From: Lysobacter antibioticus
Lineage (GTDB): Bacteria > Pseudomonadota > Gammaproteobacteria > Xanthomonadales > Xanthomonadaceae
Length of the DNA stretch: 61,409 nt
Direction of reading: 5' to 3'
Assembly (NCBI RefSeq): GCF_001442535.1
Contig: NZ_CP013141.1
Span: 4,644,724-4,706,132, forward strand
Part shown: piece by piece, positions 37,351 through 47,829 of the stretch
Layout: every line of letters starts with the position of its first letter
Position numbering within the stretch: position 1 is the first letter of the stretch
Made by a program: the position numbers and the translations under genes
Notes under the pieces: generated by a model
What the model saw: only the letters and a program-made list of their open reading frames with translations
Databases searched by the model: none
Told to the model about the DNA's origin: nothing

Positions 37351-40300
37351 CTAATTCGGGCTTCCTCGCGGTGGATTTAAGGGCAAATGCGGGTTGCCCG
37401 TTTCATCTGTAACTCCGGGACGATGCCCATGAGGTCCTTGGGCCTTTGGGTCAGATTGGCCTCTATGCCCTCCTTTGTCGACACGTGTACCGGTAGGCTT
37501 CCCATCCTGCCCTAGTACCTGCTGATACCTCCCATCCGGCGACCCCTTTAATTGCTCCCCTTGCTCCACAGGGATCGCGTTGCCGTCACTATCCACAACG
37601 ACGACGGGACTATCAACTGGGCCGTTATACGGATTTGTATTTCCAGCCCCGCTATCGGCTGGTGCATCCATCGCTTCATTTGCGGCCCAAACAATCGCAC
37701 CACCAATTGCTGTACCCGCTATAGCCGCCCCATAGCCTGCCAATTTCAATGGTGCAGCCGCATCTGAAGGCTCTGGAGTTACCGCGTCTGCGGCAGCGAA
37801 CGCGAGCACCCCTCTCAAAGCTAGGAATTCTAGCTCCTGACGTCCATCAGGATCGATGAACTTGTAAGGATTATTGTTGACATAGGAATAACGATTGAAG
37901 TTATCGCCACTATTGCTATCGACCTGAACCGAATCGACTGACAAGAATCTTCCAATCGCCGGATCATAATACCGCTGCTGCATATACGTCAGCCCAGTCG
38001 CACCATCCATGACGTGGCCGGTATACCCCACCCCGTTGTATGCTGGCTGACCCGGCTCACGTATTGCTGCGCCGAAGGGTTCCCACTCCGTACGCTCAAG
38101 CACTTGCCCGGCAGTATTCGTGACCACCACGGGGCTTCCCAGTGCATCTGTATGCTGGTACTTGATCTGGCCATTGCCCGCTGCACGATTCCATTCGAGC
38201 GTAGCCAGCAGGCTGCTTCCCAGATAGATATGCGGGATATTGAGTTCGGGATGACTATCGCTCTCCGCTTCTGCGCTGTGATGCTCTTCTCGTAGTAGCA
38301 ACTGACCGGCTTGGTTGTAGAACGACTGTGAGAACGTCGTATCGGGGCGCCCTGTCGCGGTGACTCGACGCCCGTAAGCGTCGTAACGATAGATCTCTTT
38401 TCCGGTTACCTTGCGCAGCCGGTTGCCGAGATCGAAGTCGTAATCTTGACCATTCTTGTTGTCCAGGTTGCCCTGAACGTCGTAGCCGAGACCAATCACG
38501 GTAGGCGTGCTGCCGTCGGCATTGACGCTCTGGATATTGGTCAGGTGATTATTGCCATTGTAAAGATAGCGATGATTCTTTACGCCGCCGAGCGACCACG
38601 TCTTGATGTTGTCCAGCACATCGTAGGTAAAGCGGTGCCAGCAGTCGCCCTTGAAACTGCATGAGCCCGCTGAAGTGAGACGATCCAGATTGTCGTACCC
38701 CATCCACCGGCTGTAGTGATCTCCACGCAGTCGATCGGAAATACTGGTGACGTTGCCGTTACTGTCGTAGCCGGTAGAAAAATCGATCACTCCGGCATCC
38801 ACGCTGAGCACAGGCAATTGCCGGGCATTCTGCGTCATCGAATGGACGATGCCGTTGCCGTACGTGAACTGCTTGATCGCACCGTTCGGGTAATAGCTGA
38901 TGCCGGAGGCATGCGTGCCCCAAGCTGTACTGACGGCCGTCGGCTGGCCCAGCGCATTGTTGGCATAGTTGACCTGCAACCCATCCGGCGTCGTGTAACG
39001 GCTGCGATTGCCGTTGCCGTCGAACCCGTTGGTGCTGGTCCAAGTAGACGAGCCCGGCTGGCTCATCGATTCCGCGCTCAGCAAGCGGCGCTTGTTATAG
39101 CCGTACGTATTGACGACCACACCCTGCCCAACGCCTTCGTTGCTGGTCGTGACTTCCCTGGGCAACCCATCGGGGGTGTACAGCCAGCTCTGATTGCCGC
39201 GCCCATCTGGAAAGGTCAAACCCTCAAGGCGATTGCGGTTATCGTAACTGCGGTCGACCCGGCGACCCGATGAGTATGCTTCCGTGAAATCGCAGTTGCT
39301 TGTGCTAGGCAGACTCAAGCCAGCGGCCGACCAAGCCGGATTGCCGGCATCGTCGTAGGCGGTGACCGTAGCGCCGGTTTCCGGCTCCACACTTTTGCAC
39401 AAGCGCTGATTCGCGTCATAGACGAGATAACGATAAAGCGACAGGCTTTGATCGGCGTTTCGGCGACGCAGTGAAGTGGGCTTGCCGAACACATCGCGCG
39501 CGATTTCTGTATAGACGCCTTCCGGACTGCTAATAACAACGGGCGCGTCATAGCTGGGCGCGCCAAATGCGTGGAACGCAGTCAAAGTTACATTGCCCCG
39601 CGGGTTCGTCACCGCGGTCTGAAGCCCACCGAGGTACTCGGTAGTCGAAGTCAGAACTCCCAGTTCGGAATCTTGTTTAACGCTGACGACTCGACCGAGG
39701 ACATCATAGCGAGTTCGGACTCCCAGCAAAGACGATGCCGGCGGCGCCTGAACTTGTACCACTTGATTCGCAGAAGGGTCACCAAACCAAGCCACCCCCT
39801 CCTTCAGCATCCGCCATTGAAAATTATAGGAACCCGACGCAATAGGTGCCTTGACGGTAAAGCCGAAGGTCGCGACCTGCCCAGGGGCTATGTCGCCGGC
39901 TACAGGGATGCGCGCGATATTCCAGGTGCCGTTGTCGTTAGGATTGAATGAGCCGAGACGGATGGATTCGGAGCTTCTCCATATCGCAGTGCCGACATTC
40001 CGCATCTGCACGCTGACGCTATACGTAGCGCCGGGCACCATGCTCGTCGGCACGGACTGGCTTACGAATTCAGAGGCGAGCGCCGGTGGCGTACGCACTT
40101 GTACAACCTGGTTCGCAGAAGCGGAACCAAACCATTGCACGCCTTCTTTCAACATCCGCCATTGGAAATTGTAGTCGCCGTCCGAGGCGGGCGCGGTTAC
40201 ATTGAAATCGAATACCGCAGTCTGACCCGGGCCTACATCGCCGACCAGGCCCGCCCGGGACATGCCCCATGTGTAGTTGTCGCCTGGGTTGGATGAGCCG

Positions 40301-41097
40301 AGCCTATACCCATCGCCGTTGCGCCAAACCGAAGTACCGGTGTTCTTCATCTGCACGCGGACTGGATAGACCGCTCCCGGCCTCATGCTCACAGGAACAA
40401 TTTGCCCAGCGAATTCGGCTTCCGCCGTACTCACGACTACGCTAACCGGTGCGGAATTACCATGCTGGTTCTTGTTATCATAGGCGCTCGCTACGAGCGT
40501 ATAAGTGCCTGGTGAGACATTGTTCCATTGCGCGGTAAAAGGCGGCGACATCGAGGCCGCGACCCAGACGCCATTTGCGAAGTACTCCACCTTGCTGATC
40601 GAGCCATCGCTGTCGGAAGGATTGGATGCCAGCGTGATATTCGCAGGCGTGAGGTATTGCGTGCCGCCAGGCAAGCTCAGACTTACCGTAGGCGCTTGAT
40701 TGGCAGGCTGGATTACAACTTGCTTGGTAACCGTATTTGTGCGCCCGCCAAAATCTTTAGCTGTCGCGCTGAAATAGTAAGTACCGGCTGGCAATCCGGT
40801 GACCGTTTTATCGACGATGTAGTCGTTCACCTTTATCAGCTGGACTCCGTTCTGATAAAGCGCGATCCACTCTATGCCGGCATCTCCGCTGCCCTCGGCA
40901 TACACTTCCAAGGTCGCCGGCTCTTCATAGCCTGGGATCGGATTGACCGAGATAGTGATCGCAGGGGTTCCTCCCGCAGCCTGTGCGGCAAAGCTCATCA
41001 GCAGCCAGAGTGCGGCTGCCGCGCTCCAAGTTCCCAAGCGCCGACTAAGGCTCCCACGCCGAATCGACCGCGTTACGAAATTTGCGTCCTGCGTCAT
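37351..41097 (-). CDS. Exported RHS-repeat protein with Ig-like and NBR1-like domains and a variable C-terminal tip
   Basis: About 1248 residues from the ATG at 41097, which follows GGGGGTGAT; the ATG at 41151, overlapping the preceding stop (ATGA), would add 18 residues before the signal peptide. Order: signal peptide (LWLLMSFAAQAAGG), two Ig-like domains (to about residue 220, including VEYFANGVWVA), two near-duplicate NBR1-like domains each ending YNFQWRMLKEGV, then YD repeats (YDVLGRVVSV, YDNRNRLEGL, GYDNLDRLT, YDAYGRRV). The RHS core GLTYMQQRYYDPAIGRFLS and NRYSYVNNNPYKFIDPDG closes the shell. The last 163 residues are unrelated to the shell, with a small hydrophobic segment and a His-rich end (GHRGQSDPKAQGPHGH), as expected for a toxin tip. 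Codon use is less G/C-biased than in neighbours. Confidence 0.92.
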   Translation of the reverse strand: MTQDANFVTRSIRRGSLSRRLGTWSAAAALWLLMSFAAQAAGGTPAITISVNPIPGYEEPATLEVYAEGSGDAGIEWIALYQNGVQLIKVNDYIVDKTVTGLPAGTYYFSATAKDFGGRTNTVTKQVVIQPANQAPTVSLSLPGGTQYLTPANITLASNPSDSDGSISKVEYFANGVWVAASMSPPFTAQWNNVSPGTYTLVASAYDNKNQHGNSAPVSVVVSTAEAEFAGQIVPVSMRPGAVYPVRVQMKNTGTSVWRNGDGYRLGSSNPGDNYTWGMSRAGLVGDVGPGQTAVFDFNVTAPASDGDYNFQWRMLKEGVQWFGSASANQVVQVRTPPALASEFVSQSVPTSMVPGATYSVSVQMRNVGTAIWRSSESIRLGSFNPNDNGTWNIARIPVAGDIAPGQVATFGFTVKAPIASGSYNFQWRMLKEGVAWFGDPSANQVVQVQAPPASSLLGVRTRYDVLGRVVSVKQDSELGVLTSTTEYLGGLQTAVTNPRGNVTLTAFHAFGAPSYDAPVVISSPEGVYTEIARDVFGKPTSLRRRNADQSLSLYRYLVYDANQRLCKSVEPETGATVTAYDDAGNPAWSAAGLSLPSTSNCDFTEAYSSGRRVDRSYDNRNRLEGLTFPDGRGNQSWLYTPDGLPREVTTSNEGVGQGVVVNTYGYNKRRLLSAESMSQPGSSTWTSTNGFDGNGNRSRYTTPDGLQVNYANNALGQPTAVSTAWGTHASGISYYPNGAIKQFTYGNGIVHSMTQNARQLPVLSVDAGVIDFSTGYDSNGNVTSISDRLRGDHYSRWMGYDNLDRLTSAGSCSFKGDCWHRFTYDVLDNIKTWSLGGVKNHRYLYNGNNHLTNIQSVNADGSTPTVIGLGYDVQGNLDNKNGQDYDFDLGNRLRKVTGKEIYRYDAYGRRVTATGRPDTTFSQSFYNQAGQLLLREEHHSAEAESDSHPELNIPHIYLGSSLLATLEWNRAAGNGQIKYQHTDALGSPVVVTNTAGQVLERTEWEPFGAAIREPGQPAYNGVGYTGHVMDGATGLTYMQQRYYDPAIGRFLSVDSVQVDSNSGDNFNRYSYVNNNPYKFIDPDGRQELEFLALRGVLAFAAADAVTPEPSDAAAPLKLAGYGAAIAGTAIGGAIVWAANEAMDAPADSGAGNTNPYNGPVDSPVVVVDSDGNAIPVEQGEQLKGSPDGRYQQVLGQDGKPTGTRVDKGGHRGQSDPKAQGPHGHRPGVTDETGNPHLPLNPPRGSPN

Positions 41098-41147
41098 ATC
41101 ACCCCCGAAGACGATCTTCGTTTCACCCAATCCTTTTTCTCGCCGGC

Positions 41148-43658
41148 TCATGGTGTGAGCCCCGCGCAGTCGAAGGCGGGTGCGCCTTCGGTAAATGGAT
41201 TACGCGGATAAGACGAGAAAGTGACTCGCCCCTCCGGGTCATAGCACTTCATGGTCCAACGCGCAGTGGATTGGGGATCGGCGATATCCTCTTCCTGTTC
41301 GATCACCGGCCGCCACAAGGCATCGAAATAAGTAGTCTTCTTGCCATTGCCGGTACTTACGACATGCCGCCAGTGACCGGCAGGCAAACCGTACTCGACT
41401 CCCGCGACCTGCTCGAAACTGAGGGCCGTATCGTTCCAAACGGTATCGTCGCCCGTGGGATACACGATGCGCGTCATGCGCCCCATCAGGTCGTAGCTGT
41501 AATTCATGACGTGGCCGTTCTCATCGGTCACTGAAGCAACCCAGCCATTGTTGTCGACGACTACATCTTTCTTTGCGCCATCCTGAAAACGAATCGTCTG
41601 CGGCATGCCACGCTTCCAGTTGCTGAGGCTGGTCGTGAGGTTGCGACCGTCCTTCAAGGCCGACAGCGTGCCGTCCGGGTAATACTCCAAGGTCTGTTGC
41701 AACTTCCCGTAGGCATAAGTCCGTACCGGCAAAGCAGTGGCAGCGTCGTAGTCGGCCTGCGACACGACAGCCCCCGTATTGACATTAGTTTCCTTCTGGA
41801 CTTGCCCAATAACCCACTTCGACAGATCCGCGTAGTACTCGGTCGTGTTGGTGCGGCTATAGCCCAAGCTGCTGACTTCCGTTCTGTTGGTCGGCTGGGC
41901 GAAGACATCGAAACCATTCACCTTATTGGCGAATGTCGCGCCGTCTTGCTGGGTCGAACTTTCGGTGACCGGACGCAAGCTCTCCGACGAAAACGAGTCC
42001 AAACGAACCTGCGGGCTGATGCCCATGCGGTGCGCGAACACGTTCTGCTGTTCCGCAGCGGTGTTGCTGAGATACTCGGTAGCCGACGTACGCAGCAGCG
42101 CGTTTCCGGCAAAGACTTCAGTCTTGAGCAGTTGGCCTTCGTTAGCGTTAAAAACGACGCCATAGGTGTTGACGGTGCGTTCGCCGCCCGGCCCGGTGAC
42201 TGTCGTGGTCTTGGTTGTCGCGCAGTTCGCGCATCCATCCTCCCAGCTCCCCACTGGGGTCGTGTAATCGTAGTTCCAAGTATCGGCCGGGAGCCCGGCA
42301 CCGGTGATGCGTTTGGTCCGGATCGCAAGCACATCGAAGCGTGCCGGCACCATGCTGGTCAGCGTGTCTTCCGGCTCGGGGTTGTCCGGCAGCGTACCGC
42401 CCAGATTCGGAGGCGGCAGGCATTCGGACCGAACAGAGTTGCGCCCATGACGAATCGTCTGAAATATGAATTCGCCTGTCGCGCCGGACGGGTGAGTGAT
42501 GGTCGCAGTTCTCGTGAGCGGCCTGAGTACACGCATCCATGAGCAAGACAGAGCCTTATCTTGGACGGGCACGCGGCGACCGTCGGCCATGGTTTCTTCG
42601 GCTTGTTCGTAAAAAGGCGCTCCCCACATTTCTAGAAGATTGAGCTTCCATTGCCCGCCATCGGGTAATGTCACGGAGGTCAGTCGCGAATACGCCGAGT
42701 AACCGTAATTCCATTCACGCACGGGCGTGGTGTTAACGGCGACTTTGGCCACCCGGTCATAACCGTTCGCGCTCTCCCACGTCAGAGAGAGCTGGCGGCC
42801 GTCGCTGGAAGTAATCGACGCGAGCTGATTACCGCTCCAGTTATAGGCAACCCAGTTCCCGAAACGATCCTCGACACGCGTCGCATACAGACGGATTTCG
42901 TCGCGTGGCACCGGCCTGCTGAGAATGGTGCCATCGCCCGCAAAAGGCTTCACCAGATCGTCGGTTTGTCGCGCAACCATCCAATCGAAGCGATAACGGG
43001 TGCCGTCCGGCGCAAGCGCCAGGAACCCTTCCCCCGGATGTGCGCTCTGAAGGTTCGGCAGACACGACAGATGCCAGAACTGTTTGGTAACCCAGGGATA
43101 AGTCTTGCCATCGGTCGGCCTGGGCTTGGTCTGTGCTGTCGCGATCAACAGTTCCTGATCCCCTCCACCAACGGACATGCGATAACCGCTCCAATACTCC
43201 CAGGCTTGGACTGGTGCGCTGCGTCCTGGTGTGGAACTGGCCACCTTGACGATGGGTGGCCTCGCGGTCTCAGGGGACGTCGGCGAGGAGCAACGATTGG
43301 GCGTCGCATCGGGGGCGATATCGCCGATTACCCAGCCCGAGCTCCGGCTGAAAGTGCCGCTGATATACGGCACGTCCCAGTCCCAATCAGCGAAAGGCCG
43401 ATTGCGCGCATCGCTTTGAGCCGAAAAACGACGCCCGATCGCGACCGCCAGATCGCTGTTACCCGGCAAGGAAACATCCGTCGCCGCGAAACTGGTGGCC
43501 CCGGTATAGAGGTTGACCGAGTCGCCGAGCAAACCAGGCCCCTCGGTCTTGATGGTCTGCGCCGATTTGACGAACTTGTCGTACTCCTCCCACGGCGCCT
43601 TTTGCGCACCCGCCGTGCAAGACACAACGGCCAACAACACCCCACACAGATAACGCAC
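41148..43658 (-). CDS. Exported YD-repeat protein lacking the RHS core, partner of the downstream RHS protein
   Basis: About 836 residues from a GTG at 43658 preceded by GGGGAGAAGG; another GTG at 43688 is in frame. A signal peptide (VRYLCGVLLAVVSCTAGAQ) is followed by a mature start with KTEGPGLLGDSVNLYTGATS, typical of exported RHS/YD proteins. Repeats include DRFGNWVAYNWSGNQLASI, YDLMGRMTRIVYP and YFDALWRPVIEQEE. It ends in YDPEGRVTFSSYPRNPF without an RHS core or toxin tip. A CANCATT pair of cysteines lies near residue 500. Stop and next start overlap (ATGA when the 41151 start is used), so it is expressed with the RHS gene. Two separate signal peptides argue against a simple frameshift splitting one protein. 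Confidence 0.88.
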   Translation of the reverse strand: MRYLCGVLLAVVSCTAGAQKAPWEEYDKFVKSAQTIKTEGPGLLGDSVNLYTGATSFAATDVSLPGNSDLAVAIGRRFSAQSDARNRPFADWDWDVPYISGTFSRSSGWVIGDIAPDATPNRCSSPTSPETARPPIVKVASSTPGRSAPVQAWEYWSGYRMSVGGGDQELLIATAQTKPRPTDGKTYPWVTKQFWHLSCLPNLQSAHPGEGFLALAPDGTRYRFDWMVARQTDDLVKPFAGDGTILSRPVPRDEIRLYATRVEDRFGNWVAYNWSGNQLASITSSDGRQLSLTWESANGYDRVAKVAVNTTPVREWNYGYSAYSRLTSVTLPDGGQWKLNLLEMWGAPFYEQAEETMADGRRVPVQDKALSCSWMRVLRPLTRTATITHPSGATGEFIFQTIRHGRNSVRSECLPPPNLGGTLPDNPEPEDTLTSMVPARFDVLAIRTKRITGAGLPADTWNYDYTTPVGSWEDGCANCATTKTTTVTGPGGERTVNTYGVVFNANEGQLLKTEVFAGNALLRTSATEYLSNTAAEQQNVFAHRMGISPQVRLDSFSSESLRPVTESSTQQDGATFANKVNGFDVFAQPTNRTEVSSLGYSRTNTTEYYADLSKWVIGQVQKETNVNTGAVVSQADYDAATALPVRTYAYGKLQQTLEYYPDGTLSALKDGRNLTTSLSNWKRGMPQTIRFQDGAKKDVVVDNNGWVASVTDENGHVMNYSYDLMGRMTRIVYPTGDDTVWNDTALSFEQVAGVEYGLPAGHWRHVVSTGNGKKTTYFDALWRPVIEQEEDIADPQSTARWTMKCYDPEGRVTFSSYPRNPFTEGAPAFDCAGLTP

Positions 43659-43810
43659 GGCCTTCTCCCCGGTTCCCTGGCCCAACACAGATCGGTCGCA
43701 TCGCGACTTCGATTCGCCAACCTTCTATCACGGCTTCGATTCGCCAAGCTATATGTGCGAAGACTCAAGCGATGAGACTCCTCCATCGGCACATCAGGCC
43801 GCAAAGCAAA

Positions 43811-43833
43811 ACGGGCGCCCAGTGGGCGCCCGT
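43811..43833 (-). terminator. Intrinsic terminator of purL
   Basis: On the minus strand, ACGGGCGCCCACTGGGCGCC closes into a ten-base stem and is followed by TTTTGCTTTG. It starts 43 bases after the purL TAA. Confidence 0.85.
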
Positions 43834-43875
43834 ATGCAACTGACAATTGGACAATCCTGTCCCTGCAGTTAAGCC

Positions 43876-46800
43876 TTACCCCACCCACACCCGCGCATTG
43901 CGGAACATGCGCAGCCACGGCGAGTCGCCGCTCCAGTCGCGCGGCGACCAGCTGAAGTTGGCGTTGCGCAGGGTGCGCTCGGGGTGCGGCATCAGGATCG
44001 TGGCGCGACCGTCGTTGCTGGTCAGGCCGGCGATGCCGTCGGGCGAGCCGTTCGGGTTGAGCGGGTAGCGGTCGGCGACGCGGCCGTCGCCGTCGATGTA
44101 GCGCAGCGAGACGTTGGCGGCGCTCTGGTCGAGGTTGCTGGCGAAGCTGGCCTGGCCTTCGCCGTGGGCGACCGCGACCGGGATGCGCGAGCCGGCCATG
44201 CCGCGGAAGAACAGCGACGGCGACTCGGCCACTTCCAGCAGGCCCAGGCGCGCTTCGAACTGTTCGCTGCGGTTGCGCAGGAACACCGGCCAATGCTCGG
44301 CGCCGGGAACGATCGGCTTGAGCTGGGCCAGCATCTGGCAACCGTTGCAGACGCCGAGCGAGAAGCTGTCTTCGCGGGCGAAGAACGCGGCGAAGGCGTC
44401 GCGCAGGGCGCTGCGTTCGAGGATGCTGGTCGCCCAGCCGCGGCCGGCACCGAGCACGTCGCCGTAACTGAAACCGCCGCAGGCGGCGAAGCCCTTGAAG
44501 TCTTCGAGCCGGAAGCGGCCGCTGATCAGGTCGCTCATGTGCACGTCGAAGGCTTCGAAACCGGCGCTATCGAAGGCCGCGGCCATTTCGATCTGGCCGT
44601 TGACGCCTTGCTCGCGCAGGATCGCGACCTTCGGGCGCGCGCCGGTGTTGATGAAGGGTGCGGCGACATCCTCAGCGGCATCGAAGCTCAGCTTGGGCTT
44701 CAAGCCCGGCGCGTTGAAGTCGCGCGCGATCGCCCGCTCTTCGTCGGCGCACTCGGGGTTGTCGCGCAGCTTCTGCAGCGCATGGCTGGTCGACCACCAA
44801 GCGTCGAACAGCTCGTCCCAGCGCCACTCGACCAGGACCTTGCCGTCTTCTTTCACCCGCACCGCGGCGGCCGTGGTCGGCTTGGCGATGCGCTGGGCGC
44901 AATCGATCAGGCCGTGGCGGGCGACCAGGTCGGCGAATTCGGCGCGGTCCTCGGCGGCGATCTGCACGATCGCGCCGAGCTCTTCGTTGAACAAGGTGCG
45001 GAACGGATCCTCGCCCCAGCCGTCGAGGCTGATATCGAGGCCCAGACGCGAGCAGAACGCCATTTCCGACAGCGCGGCGAAGGCGCCGCCGTCGCTGCGG
45101 TCGTGATAAGCGAGCAGCAAGCCGGCTTCGCGCGCGTCGCGGATCAGCTCGAAGAAATCGCGCAGGCGCTGCGGGCTGTCGAGATCGGGCACACCGGTCT
45201 CGTGGCGCGTGCCCTCGCCGGGCAGGCCGGCGAAGGCCGGCAAGCCGCCCTCGCTGCCGGCTTCCGGATGGCACTGGGCCAGCACCGAACCGCCGAGGCG
45301 CTGCTTACCGGCGCCGAGGCCGATCAGCCACAGCTCGCTGTCGGTGTCGCGCGACAACAGCGGGGTCAGTTGCTGGCGCACATCGACCACCGGCGCGAAG
45401 GCGCTGACGATCAAGGACACCGGCGAGACCGACTTCGAGGCGTTCTCGCCCGAGCCCCATTGCGCCTGCATCGACAAGGAATCCTTGCCGACCGGGATGC
45501 TCAGTTCGAGCTCGGGACACAGCTCCAGGCCGACCGCCTTGACCGCGTCGAACAGCAGCGCGTCTTCGCCCGGATGCGAGGCAGCCGCCATCCAATTCGC
45601 CGACAGCTTGATACGGTTGAGCGATTCGACCGGCGCGGCGCACAGGTTGGTGATGGCCTCGCCGACCGCCATGCGCGCGGCAGCGGCGGCATCGAGCAAG
45701 GCCAGCGGCGTGCGTTCGCCGATCGCCATCGCTTCGCCGACGTGGCCGTCGAAGTCCGACAGGGTGATCGCGCAATCGGCCAGCGGCAGCTGCCAGGGGC
45801 CGATCATCTGGTCGCGCGCGACCAGGCCGCCGACGGTGCGGTCGCCGATGGTGATGAGGAAGTTCTTGGCCGCGACGGTCGGGTGCGCGAGCACGCGCAG
45901 GCCGGCGTCGCGCAGATCCAGCCCGCCCCACTGCAGCGCCGGCCACGGCGCGTCGGCGGGATAACGGGTGTCGCGATGCATCTTCGGCGGCTTGCCGAAC
46001 AGCAGGTCCATCGGCAAGTCGATGGGGTAAGCGGTGGCGCTATCGTTCTCGCCATAAACCGTCTCGACCGTCGCGCCGTAACCGACCACCAGGCGCTCTT
46101 CCGCGGTCGCATAGCCGACCACGGCGAAGGGGCAACGCTCGCGCTCGCAGATCGCGGCGAAATCGGCGACGCGGTCGGCCGGCAGGCCGAGCACGTAACG
46201 TTCCTGCGACTCGTTGCACCACAGTTGCATCGGCGACAGCGAGGGGTCGTCGCTCGGCACCTTGGCCAGATCGATCACGCCGCCGAGGCTGGAGTCGTGC
46301 AGCAGTTCCGGGATGGCATTCGACAGACCGCCGGCGCCGACGTCGTGGGCGCTGTCGATCGGGTTGGCGTCGCCGAGCGCGACGCAGCGGTCGATGACTT
46401 CCTGGCAGCGACGCTCCATTTCCGGGTTGTCGCGCTGGACGCTGGCGAAATCGAGCGCTTCGGCGCTGTCGCCTGAAGCGACCGAGCTGGCCGCGCCGCC
46501 GCCCAGGCCGATCAGCATCGCCGGGCCGCCGAGCACGATCACCGCATGGCCCGGCTTCAGGCCGAGCTTGGCGACCTGGACCCGATCGATCGCGCCGAGA
46601 CCGCCGGCCAACATGATCGGCTTGTCGTAGGCGCGGGCCAGGCTGGCGTTGCCGGCCTGACCTTCGGACAGCTCGAAGCTGCGGAAGTAACCGACCAGGT
46701 TCGGGCGGCCGAATTCGTTGTTGAACGCGGCCGCGCCGAGCGGGCCGTCGAGCATGATTTCCAGGGCCGGCGCCATGCGCGGATTGAGCGCGCGTTCGCC

Positions 46801-47829
46801 TTCCCACGGCTGCGGCAGAGTCGGGATGCGCAGGTGCGAGACGCTGAAACCGCACAGGCCGGCCTTCGGACGGCCGCCGCGGCCGGTCGCGCCTTCGTCG
46901 CGGATCTCGCCGCCGTTGCCGGTGCTGGCACCGGGGAACGGCGCGATCGCGGTCGGGTGGTTATGGGTTTCGACCTTGATGCAGAACGCCGAAGGGATCT
47001 GCGCTTCGGCCGCATAAGCCTGGCTGCCCGGCTGCGGGCGGAACCGTCGCGCCGGATAGCCCTCGACCACCGCCGCGTTATCGCTGTATGCCGAAAGCGT
47101 GTTCTCCGGCGTATGCGCGTGGGTGTGCTTGATCATCTTGAACAGCGACTGCGGCTGCTCGCGGCCTTCGAGCGTCCACGAAGCATTGAAGATCTTGTGC
47201 CGGCAGTGTTCGGAATTGGCCTGCGCGAACATCATCAGCTCGACGTCGGACGGGGTGCGGCCGAGCGCGGCGTAGCGCTCGCGCAGGTAGCCGATCTCGT
47301 CGTCGGCCAGGGCCAGACCGAGCCGGCCGTTGGCCGACTCGAGTTCGTCCAGAGGAATGCGCTCGAGCTCGCCGCGCGCGGGCACGGCGAACAGCGCCGC
47401 CGCGTCGTCGCGCGCTTCCAGCAGCGACTGGGTCATCGGGTCGTGCAGGACCTTGGCCAGCGCGCCCTGGGTGGCGGCGTCGCTCGGCCAGCCTTCGAGG
47501 TCGTAACGGGTACCGCGTTCGACGCGCTTGACCGGCTGGCCGGCGCCGCGCAGCAATTCGGTGGCCTTGCTCGCCCACGGCGACAAGGTGCCGAGGCGCG
47601 GCGTCACGTAACGCGAAACGGCCGCATCGGTACGGGCGGCTTCATGCGGTTCGGCCTGGAGGATGCGGCGCAGGGTCGCGTCGTCGGGCGTAGCGCCGGT
47701 GTCGGGCTCGACCCAGTAGACGGGCCAGGCATCGAGCAGGCGGATACTCGGATGAAGGGCGGACAGTCGAGCTTGGAGACGCTCGCGGCGGAACGAAGAC
47801 AGGGCCGAATGGCCCTCGAGGACGATCAT
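43876..47829 (-). CDS. purL: Phosphoribosylformylglycinamidine synthase, single-chain form
   Basis: Fourth step of purine synthesis, converting FGAR to FGAM with ATP and glutamine. The 1317-residue protein has the full large-PurL layout: an N-terminal PurS-like domain ([20 protein letters not shown]), linker, two AIR-synthase-like domains ([69 protein letters not shown]), and a class I glutaminase at the C-terminus with [29 protein letters not shown] (nucleophile Cys) and [10 protein letters not shown] (His, Glu). The frame is open far upstream but the family N-terminus fixes the ATG at 47829. A weak promoter (TACAAT, minus strand, about 47858) lies upstream. Confidence 0.98.
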   Translation of the reverse strand: MIVLEGHSALSSFRRERLQARLSALHPSIRLLDAWPVYWVEPDTGATPDDATLRRILQAEPHEAARTDAAVSRYVTPRLGTLSPWASKATELLRGAGQPVKRVERGTRYDLEGWPSDAATQGALAKVLHDPMTQSLLEARDDAAALFAVPARGELERIPLDELESANGRLGLALADDEIGYLRERYAALGRTPSDVELMMFAQANSEHCRHKIFNASWTLEGREQPQSLFKMIKHTHAHTPENTLSAYSDNAAVVEGYPARRFRPQPGSQAYAAEAQIPSAFCIKVETHNHPTAIAPFPGASTGNGGEIRDEGATGRGGRPKAGLCGFSVSHLRIPTLPQPWEGERALNPRMAPALEIMLDGPLGAAAFNNEFGRPNLVGYFRSFELSEGQAGNASLARAYDKPIMLAGGLGAIDRVQVAKLGLKPGHAVIVLGGPAMLIGLGGGAASSVASGDSAEALDFASVQRDNPEMERRCQEVIDRCVALGDANPIDSAHDVGAGGLSNAIPELLHDSSLGGVIDLAKVPSDDPSLSPMQLWCNESQERYVLGLPADRVADFAAICERERCPFAVVGYATAEERLVVGYGATVETVYGENDSATAYPIDLPMDLLFGKPPKMHRDTRYPADAPWPALQWGGLDLRDAGLRVLAHPTVAAKNFLITIGDRTVGGLVARDQMIGPWQLPLADCAITLSDFDGHVGEAMAIGERTPLALLDAAAAARMAVGEAITNLCAAPVESLNRIKLSANWMAAASHPGEDALLFDAVKAVGLELCPELELSIPVGKDSLSMQAQWGSGENASKSVSPVSLIVSAFAPVVDVRQQLTPLLSRDTDSELWLIGLGAGKQRLGGSVLAQCHPEAGSEGGLPAFAGLPGEGTRHETGVPDLDSPQRLRDFFELIRDAREAGLLLAYHDRSDGGAFAALSEMAFCSRLGLDISLDGWGEDPFRTLFNEELGAIVQIAAEDRAEFADLVARHGLIDCAQRIAKPTTAAAVRVKEDGKVLVEWRWDELFDAWWSTSHALQKLRDNPECADEERAIARDFNAPGLKPKLSFDAAEDVAAPFINTGARPKVAILREQGVNGQIEMAAAFDSAGFEAFDVHMSDLISGRFRLEDFKGFAACGGFSYGDVLGAGRGWATSILERSALRDAFAAFFAREDSFSLGVCNGCQMLAQLKPIVPGAEHWPVFLRNRSEQFEARLGLLEVAESPSLFFRGMAGSRIPVAVAHGEGQASFASNLDQSAANVSLRYIDGDGRVADRYPLNPNGSPDGIAGLTSNDGRATILMPHPERTLRNANFSWSPRDWSGDSPWLRMFRNARVWVG

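Noticed and set aside
41148..43658. The first YD-repeat gene as the frameshifted front part of the RHS gene
   Set aside because: The downstream protein has its own signal peptide and complete Ig-like N-terminal domains, so two genes are more likely than one broken gene.
43984..46476. Plus-strand frame of about 830 codons opposite purL
   Set aside because: PurL on the minus strand is complete with all motifs; this frame has no domain pattern.
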